The notes under the pieces: model-generated
Databases searched by the model: none
What the model was told of the DNA's origin: nothing
Seen by the model: only the letters and a program-made list of their open reading frames with translations
Position numbers and translations under genes: made by a program
NCBI GenBank assembly: GCA_947462925.1
Contig: CANHQP010000022.1
Span: forward strand, 1 to 58,224
Reading direction: 5' to 3'
Source: Flavobacteriia bacterium
GTDB taxonomy: Bacteria; Bacteroidota; Bacteroidia; Flavobacteriales_D; Crocinitomicaceae
DNA length: 58,224 nt
Part shown: positions 53,262 through 58,224 of the stretch, one piece after another
How the letters are laid out: each line of letters begins with the position of its first letter
How positions within the stretch are numbered: position 1 is the stretch's first letter

Positions 53262-55955
53262 CTACTCAAACAACTTAATCTGCGATTCATCCTCATCGTC
53301 TTTTTTGGGTAAAATGTCCCATTCGATGGTTGGAGAATCTCCGTCAGAATCTGAGTCGAAATCTACGATTCCTTCCAAGTCCAACGCTGGCATGTCGCCT
53401 TCTTCGATTGGCCAAGGTTCACCGCCGTCGATTTCGTGCGTCAAAACGATTTCTTTGACTTTCAATTTCGTCATTTGATTTCCTTGCGCTTTCATTCCTT
53501 TTACTTCGATCAAATCTGCTATATTCACCACATTGTCTGGCAAATTCTTGGTTTCTCGGAGCAATTTATTGTAGACAATGCGCACTTCTGGTCGGTAAGA
53601 AGTTGAAACTGTATCCATGTAAGAACCTTCTGATTCTGAGATGAAAAGCACTTTTTTATCGGAAGTTACTTCGCACAAGAAACGTTTTACGTAATGCAAT
53701 TCTTTCTCTGCGTCGTAATAAACAGTAGAAATTGGTCTGTCTGGAACCCATTTTTCTATGTGCATCATGTCTTCATCGAAATGCGTCGCCAAATCAAAAC
53801 TTGAAAGCCTGTATTCTCCTGTTTTGTATAAGGTTAGCAACTTATCATTTCCTTTGAAAGAACCTAAAAATTTGCCTCTTCCCTCGTCATTCAAACGACC
53901 AACAACGGTATCATACCAAATTTTACGTGCTGCCAAAGTGGAACCTCCGACTTCCTTTTGAATAATTTTCTGAACGATTTCTTTCGTCACGCGATTTCCT
54001 GAAGCGGCTCTACCTTTGATCAAAAGTTCACCGAAATCAATGTCGAATCGCAAACGTTTCAAATGCGGTCTTGGTCGCAACATAATAGAAACGACTTCGC
54101 GTTCACCGTTTTGATGCACCGCAAAATAAAGCAACTTAGAACCTTTGGCTCCTTTCGATAAATCGTATTCTGTATCACGTGTGATGCTGTTTACAAAGAA
54201 ACGTTTCATCATCGTTGGTCCTCCCACTCCATCTTGATACATGACGTGGTAAATTGTGCGTGTATCGCCTTTTTTCCAAACGTCTGCATGGACGATGCCT
54301 TTTCCAACGAATTTTTTGTCGGCAACTTTCGTCACCATCATTTTTCCAGTGCTGAAGAAAATGATAATATCATCAATTTCAGAACAATCGTTCACAGGAT
54401 CGCTTTTCTTCAATCCCCAACCGATGAATCCTTCTTCTGGATCAACGTATAATTTTTTGTTCGCGATAATTACTTTTGTAGCCGTAATATTGTCGAAAAC
54501 TTTGATTTCTGTTTTGCGTTCTCTTCCTTCACCGAAACGTTTTTTCAAGTCTTTGAAATATTCGATGGCATAGTCAGTCAAGTTACTCAATTTCTGTTTG
54601 ACTTGCTCCATTTCGTCTTCCAACTTCAAGATCAATTCATCCGCTTTATCACTGTCAAAACGGGTGATACGAATCATTTGAATTTGAGTCAAACGGTGTA
54701 AATCTTCATCATTGATTTCACGCACAAACATCTTTTTGAATTTCTCAAAACGTTTGTATAAATAAGCGTATAAATTTTCTTTATCGCCATATAATTTGAA
54801 ATCGATGTACATTTCTTCTCGGATGAAAATCTTCTCCAAAGTTGAGAAATGCCACTGTTGCATCAATTCTTGTAAGCGAATTTCCAATTCCCATTTCAAC
54901 AACTGAACGGTATTGTCAGTATTGATTCGCAGAATTTCACTTACACCAATAAATCTAGGTTTTTCGCCATCGATAATCGAAGCATTGGGTGAAATTGAAA
55001 CTTCGCAATCTGTAAATGCATACAAAGCATCCAAAGATTTATCAGGAGAAACGCCAGGCGCCAAGTGAATGATAATTTCAACAACCGCGGAAGTATTGTC
55101 TTCAATTTTTTTGACCTTGATTTTCCCTTTGTCGTTGGCTTTCAAAATCGAATCAATCAATGAACTCGTCGTTGTTCCGAAAGGAATTTCTGTTACGACC
55201 AACGTTTTGTTGTCTACTTTCTTGATTTTAGCGCGCACACGCACTTTTCCACCTCTTAAACCATCATTGTAATTGGTGAAATCAGCCATTCCACCGTGTA
55301 AAAAGTCGGGATAAATTTCAATCTTTTTCCCTCTCAAGTGATTGATTGACTGATCTATTAATTCGATAAAATTGTGTGGCAAAATTTTACAAGCCATTCC
55401 AACTGCAATTCCTTCTGCACCTTGCGCCAAAAGCAATGGGAATTTAACAGGCAATTGATCTGGCTCTTTGTTTCGACCATCGTAACTCAAAAGCCAATTC
55501 GTCGTTTTTGGATTAAAAACAACATGAGAAGCAAATTTCGAAAGTCTTGCTTCAATGTAACGCGGAGCAGCAGCGCCATCGCCAGTCAATGTATTTCCCC
55601 AGTTTCCTTGGCAATCGATGACCAAATCTTTTTGACCAAGCGCTACCAAAGCATCACCAATCGAAGCATCACCATGTGGGTGATATTTCATGGTATTTCC
55701 GATGATATTGGCTACTTTGTTGTAGCGACCATCATCTAACTCCTTCATGGAGTGTAAAATCCGTCTTTGAACAGGTTTCAAACCGTCAAACAATGCAGGA
55801 ACAGCACGTTCTAAGATTACGTAAGATGCATAATCCAAAAACCAATTTTCATATAAACCATTCAGCGGAATGATTTTATCGTCAACACTCGAGTTTTCAA
55901 AGGGATTTTCCTCTGAAAAATCTTCTGTGTGATCTTCAATTTCGTCTTCAGCCAT
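53262..55955 (-). CDS. parC: DNA topoisomerase IV (type IIA) subunit A
   Basis: An 897-residue subunit that breaks and rejoins DNA and unlinks sister chromosomes with ParE. The catalytic Tyr133 lies in GAAAPRYIEARLS, and KPVQRRILHSM precedes it in the winged-helix part. The C-terminal half has partly degenerate beta-pinwheel blades, so topoisomerase IV is more likely than gyrase. The last ~45 residues are very acidic (DSDSDGDSPT) and unusual for the subunit. It starts 3 bp after parE and is its operon partner. Confidence 0.93.
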   Translation of the reverse strand: MAEDEIEDHTEDFSEENPFENSSVDDKIIPLNGLYENWFLDYASYVILERAVPALFDGLKPVQRRILHSMKELDDGRYNKVANIIGNTMKYHPHGDASIGDALVALGQKDLVIDCQGNWGNTLTGDGAAAPRYIEARLSKFASHVVFNPKTTNWLLSYDGRNKEPDQLPVKFPLLLAQGAEGIAVGMACKILPHNFIELIDQSINHLRGKKIEIYPDFLHGGMADFTNYNDGLRGGKVRVRAKIKKVDNKTLVVTEIPFGTTTSSLIDSILKANDKGKIKVKKIEDNTSAVVEIIIHLAPGVSPDKSLDALYAFTDCEVSISPNASIIDGEKPRFIGVSEILRINTDNTVQLLKWELEIRLQELMQQWHFSTLEKIFIREEMYIDFKLYGDKENLYAYLYKRFEKFKKMFVREINDEDLHRLTQIQMIRITRFDSDKADELILKLEDEMEQVKQKLSNLTDYAIEYFKDLKKRFGEGRERKTEIKVFDNITATKVIIANKKLYVDPEEGFIGWGLKKSDPVNDCSEIDDIIIFFSTGKMMVTKVADKKFVGKGIVHADVWKKGDTRTIYHVMYQDGVGGPTMMKRFFVNSITRDTEYDLSKGAKGSKLLYFAVHQNGEREVVSIMLRPRPHLKRLRFDIDFGELLIKGRAASGNRVTKEIVQKIIQKEVGGSTLAARKIWYDTVVGRLNDEGRGKFLGSFKGNDKLLTLYKTGEYRLSSFDLATHFDEDMMHIEKWVPDRPISTVYYDAEKELHYVKRFLCEVTSDKKVLFISESEGSYMDTVSTSYRPEVRIVYNKLLRETKNLPDNVVNIADLIEVKGMKAQGNQMTKLKVKEIVLTHEIDGGEPWPIEEGDMPALDLEGIVDFDSDSDGDSPTIEWDILPKKDDEDESQIKLFE

Positions 55956-55958
55956 TTT

Positions 55959-57851
55959 TTAAGAAGCTTTATCTATTTCTTCGTCGTTTTCAACTTTATC
56001 TGCGCTCAAACCATCTTCTAAATCTTTCTCAATACGCAAGTTATCAATGATAAAATCTTGTCTTTCAGGCGTATTTTTACCCATGTAATATGACAAAATT
56101 GTTTCAATCGACGCTTCTTTGGAAAGAATTACTGGTTCTAATCGGATTTCTTCACCGATAAAATGTTTGAACTCATCTGGTGAAATTTCTCCCAATCCTT
56201 TGAATCGCGTTATTTCAGGATTTTTGCCCAATTCAGCAATCGCATTTCGGCGCTCTTCTTCTGAATAACAGTAAATCGTTTTTTTCTTATTTCGAACCCT
56301 AAAAAGTGGCGTTTGCAATACATAAACGTGATTTCGTTTCACCAAATCTGGAAAGAATTGCAAGAAAAATGTCAGCAACAACAAGCGAATGTGCATTCCA
56401 TCGACGTCGGCATCTGTTGCAATTACGATGTTATTGTAGCGCAAATTGTCCATGTCTTCTTCGATATCCAATGCTGCTTGCAACAAGTTGAATTCTTCGT
56501 TTTCATACACGATTTTCTTGGTCAATCCGAAACAATTTAAAGGTTTTCCACGCAATGAAAAAACGCCTTGTGTGTTTACATCTCTCGATTTCGTGATTGA
56601 TCCACTTGCAGAATCTCCCTCGGTGATGAAAAGTGTTGTTTCTTCTCGTCGAGCGTCTTTGATATCAGTCAAATGTATTCTGCAATCGCGCAATTTCTTG
56701 TTGTGCAAACTCGATTTTTTAGCACGATCACGCGCCAATTTTCGAATTCCAGAAAGTTCTTTTCTTTCGCGTTCTGATTGCTTGATTTTTTTCTCAATCG
56801 TTTCAGCAACTTGCGGATTTCTATGGAGATAATTGTCTAATTTGTCTTTCAAGAAATCGTTGATAAACGAACGCATCGATTGTCCGCCTGGTTCGATTTC
56901 TTGCGAACCTAATTTGGTTTTGGTTTGCGATTCAAACACAGGTTCAACTACTTTCACCGCAATCGCAGCCACAATAGATTGGCGAATGTCTGAAGCGTCG
57001 TAATTCTTATTGAAGAAATCACGAATTACTTTGGCAATTGACTCACGAAAAGCACTTTGATGCGTTCCACCTTGGGTTGTGTGCTGACCATTTACGAAAG
57101 AATAGTAATCTTCACCATACGTTTTTCCGTGTGTGAAGGCTACTTCAATGTCGTCGCCTTCCAAGTGGATAATTGGGTACAATGGATCACCGTCCATGTT
57201 GTCTTCCAACAAATCTTTCAATCCGTCTTTAGACTGGTATTTTTCGCCATTAAAATAAATGCTTAAACCTCTGTTTAGATAACAATAGTTCCAAAACATT
57301 TTAATCAAATACGGCGATTTGAAATTGAATTTTTTAAATATTTGATCGTCCGGAATAAATTCAACGTAAGTTCCATTTGCCTCGTCGGTTTTTTCAATAC
57401 CTGATTCTTCCACCAAGTTACCACGACAAAAAGAGGCTTGTTTTTTCTCGCCTTCACGCACTGAATAAATCATGAAATGACTACTCAAAGCATTCACAGC
57501 TTTTGTTCCTACTCCATTTAAACCTACAGATTTTTTAAATGCTTTGGAATCATATTTTCCACCAGTATTCATTTTGGAAACAACTTCCACCACTTTCCCC
57601 AAAGGAACGCCGCGACCGTAATCTCTCACGGTAACTTTGCCTTCTTTCACTTTTACATCAACGCGACGGCCATTTCCCATCACAAATTCATCGATGCAAT
57701 TGTCGATAACCTCTTTGACCAAAATGTAAATACCATCATCTGCAGCCGCACCATCGCCGAGTTTACCGATGTACATCCCAGGACGCAGTCGAATGTGTTC
57801 TTTCCAATCTAATGACCGAATATTGTCTTCTGTATATTGATTTTCTGCCAT
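55959..57851 (-). CDS. parE: DNA topoisomerase IV (type IIA) subunit B
   Basis: A 630-residue ATPase subunit. The GHKL motif is in [17 protein letters not shown] (Glu47, Asn51), with [11 protein letters not shown] and [14 protein letters not shown] as later ATP contacts. The TOPRIM domain has [12 protein letters not shown] and [12 protein letters not shown], the metal-binding Glu and Asp motifs. The length matches Bacteroidota ParE. parC follows with a 3-base gap. A TAAATTTG (57945-57952, minus) is a plausible -7 box upstream. Confidence 0.94.
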   Translation of the reverse strand: MAENQYTEDNIRSLDWKEHIRLRPGMYIGKLGDGAAADDGIYILVKEVIDNCIDEFVMGNGRRVDVKVKEGKVTVRDYGRGVPLGKVVEVVSKMNTGGKYDSKAFKKSVGLNGVGTKAVNALSSHFMIYSVREGEKKQASFCRGNLVEESGIEKTDEANGTYVEFIPDDQIFKKFNFKSPYLIKMFWNYCYLNRGLSIYFNGEKYQSKDGLKDLLEDNMDGDPLYPIIHLEGDDIEVAFTHGKTYGEDYYSFVNGQHTTQGGTHQSAFRESIAKVIRDFFNKNYDASDIRQSIVAAIAVKVVEPVFESQTKTKLGSQEIEPGGQSMRSFINDFLKDKLDNYLHRNPQVAETIEKKIKQSERERKELSGIRKLARDRAKKSSLHNKKLRDCRIHLTDIKDARREETTLFITEGDSASGSITKSRDVNTQGVFSLRGKPLNCFGLTKKIVYENEEFNLLQAALDIEEDMDNLRYNNIVIATDADVDGMHIRLLLLTFFLQFFPDLVKRNHVYVLQTPLFRVRNKKKTIYCYSEEERRNAIAELGKNPEITRFKGLGEISPDEFKHFIGEEIRLEPVILSKEASIETILSYYMGKNTPERQDFIIDNLRIEKDLEDGLSADKVENDEEIDKAS

Positions 57852-58224
57852 TTAACTCGCTAATTTTAAAAATTACTTTGTTTTGAAAATTAAAAACTCA
57901 GTTTTAAAATTCAAAAAAAACAATAAATTGTGAACGATAACTAGCAAATTTAATCAATCGTGACGAATGATTTTGAATAAGTTATTAGTAGTTTTTAACT
58001 TTTTTTCGTGGAAAAGGAAAGGCAGTTAAAAAATTCAATTTTTAGGCTAAACAAGCATCCTTCAACTAAAATATTCTCGTTCCTTTTCACTTCGTGGCTC
58101 CTATGTTTGTAATGTTATATTATTGTAATGTAAAAAGTGGGAAGAATGAAAGCAGTTTCGTGGCTAAGTAACCTGTTGGTATATTGATAAGCAGATAGTG
58201 CTTCATTCTTCTTTTATTTCTTGG
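57852..58224. other. Gene-free region upstream of parE
   Basis: The last 373 bases hold the likely parE promoter (TAAATTTG at 57945-57952 on the minus strand, no good -33 box). Beyond about 58000 I see AT-rich sequence with a few short repeats (TTCGTGG near 58013, 58092 and 58160) and no coding frame, tRNA or terminator. It may be the edge of a gene outside the window. Confidence 0.6.

Noticed and set aside
56306-57266. Plus-strand frames opposite parE
   Set aside because: parE carries all GHKL and TOPRIM motifs; these are shadows.

Overview
The window looks like chromosomal DNA of a Bacteroidota bacterium, most likely in the Flavobacteriales (a Crocinitomicaceae/Fluviicola-like lineage is a guess). 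The base composition is AT-rich. Promoters fit the Bacteroidota pattern TTG-N20-TAnnTTTG (clearest before msrA, rpsP and the E1 dehydrogenase gene). Several families are typical of the phylum: GSCFA protein, DUF4294, DUF1573, a fused alpha-ketoacid dehydrogenase E1, S16 with a long acidic tail, polysaccharide deacetylase with a phylum-specific N-terminal domain, and AAA_14/DUF4143 ATPases. I saw no tRNA, rRNA or CRISPR array.

Layout. 1-140: the edge of an IS4-type insertion sequence that continues off the left end. 214-3021: a small regulator, a membrane protein and an alpha/beta hydrolase in one operon, then msrA. 3018-7647 (minus): mutL, two active-looking rhomboid proteases and a membrane-anchored EEP-family phosphodiesterase. 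7837-13767 (minus): a 1976-residue secreted protein made of TPR-like repeats. 13877-25922: mostly housekeeping metabolism and envelope genes (FAD oxidoreductase, glycosyltransferase, M13 peptidase, GNAT, acyl-CoA carboxylase beta subunit, gcvT, DUF4294, and the leucine dehydrogenase-nusB-DUF1573-yajC operon). 26016-34186 (plus): ABC exporter, mtaB, fused branched-chain-type E1, a three-gene Cys/His/Met-rich envelope cluster that may handle metal, and a thioredoxin-fold protein. 34219-43569: rpsP-rimM-trmN operon, a beta-barrel protein, an HD hydrolase, a DUF4139 protein, and a radC-wecB-deacetylase-GSCFA operon.

43570-53169 is an accessory region between radC and the topoisomerase IV genes. 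It holds three degenerate 174-bp tandem repeats carrying TTTGGGTA units, an AlbA-type ATP-binding regulator whose linker is built from the same 12-bp unit, and a DUF4143 ATPase. It also holds a compact minus-strand operon of seven genes facing an XRE-type regulator. That operon encodes a four-helix membrane protein with a large coiled-coil loop, a P-loop GTPase-like protein, a protein with a soluble N-terminal domain, coiled coil and one membrane helix, a retropepsin-like lipoprotein, two small secreted proteins and a small membrane protein. Core components have no function I recognise with certainty. This is the best candidate for an undescribed system: a membrane-associated GTPase module joined to periplasmic effectors, possibly related to GTPase-centred bacterial conflict systems.

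53262-57851 (minus): parE and parC. The last 370 bases hold the parE upstream region and nothing else I can identify.
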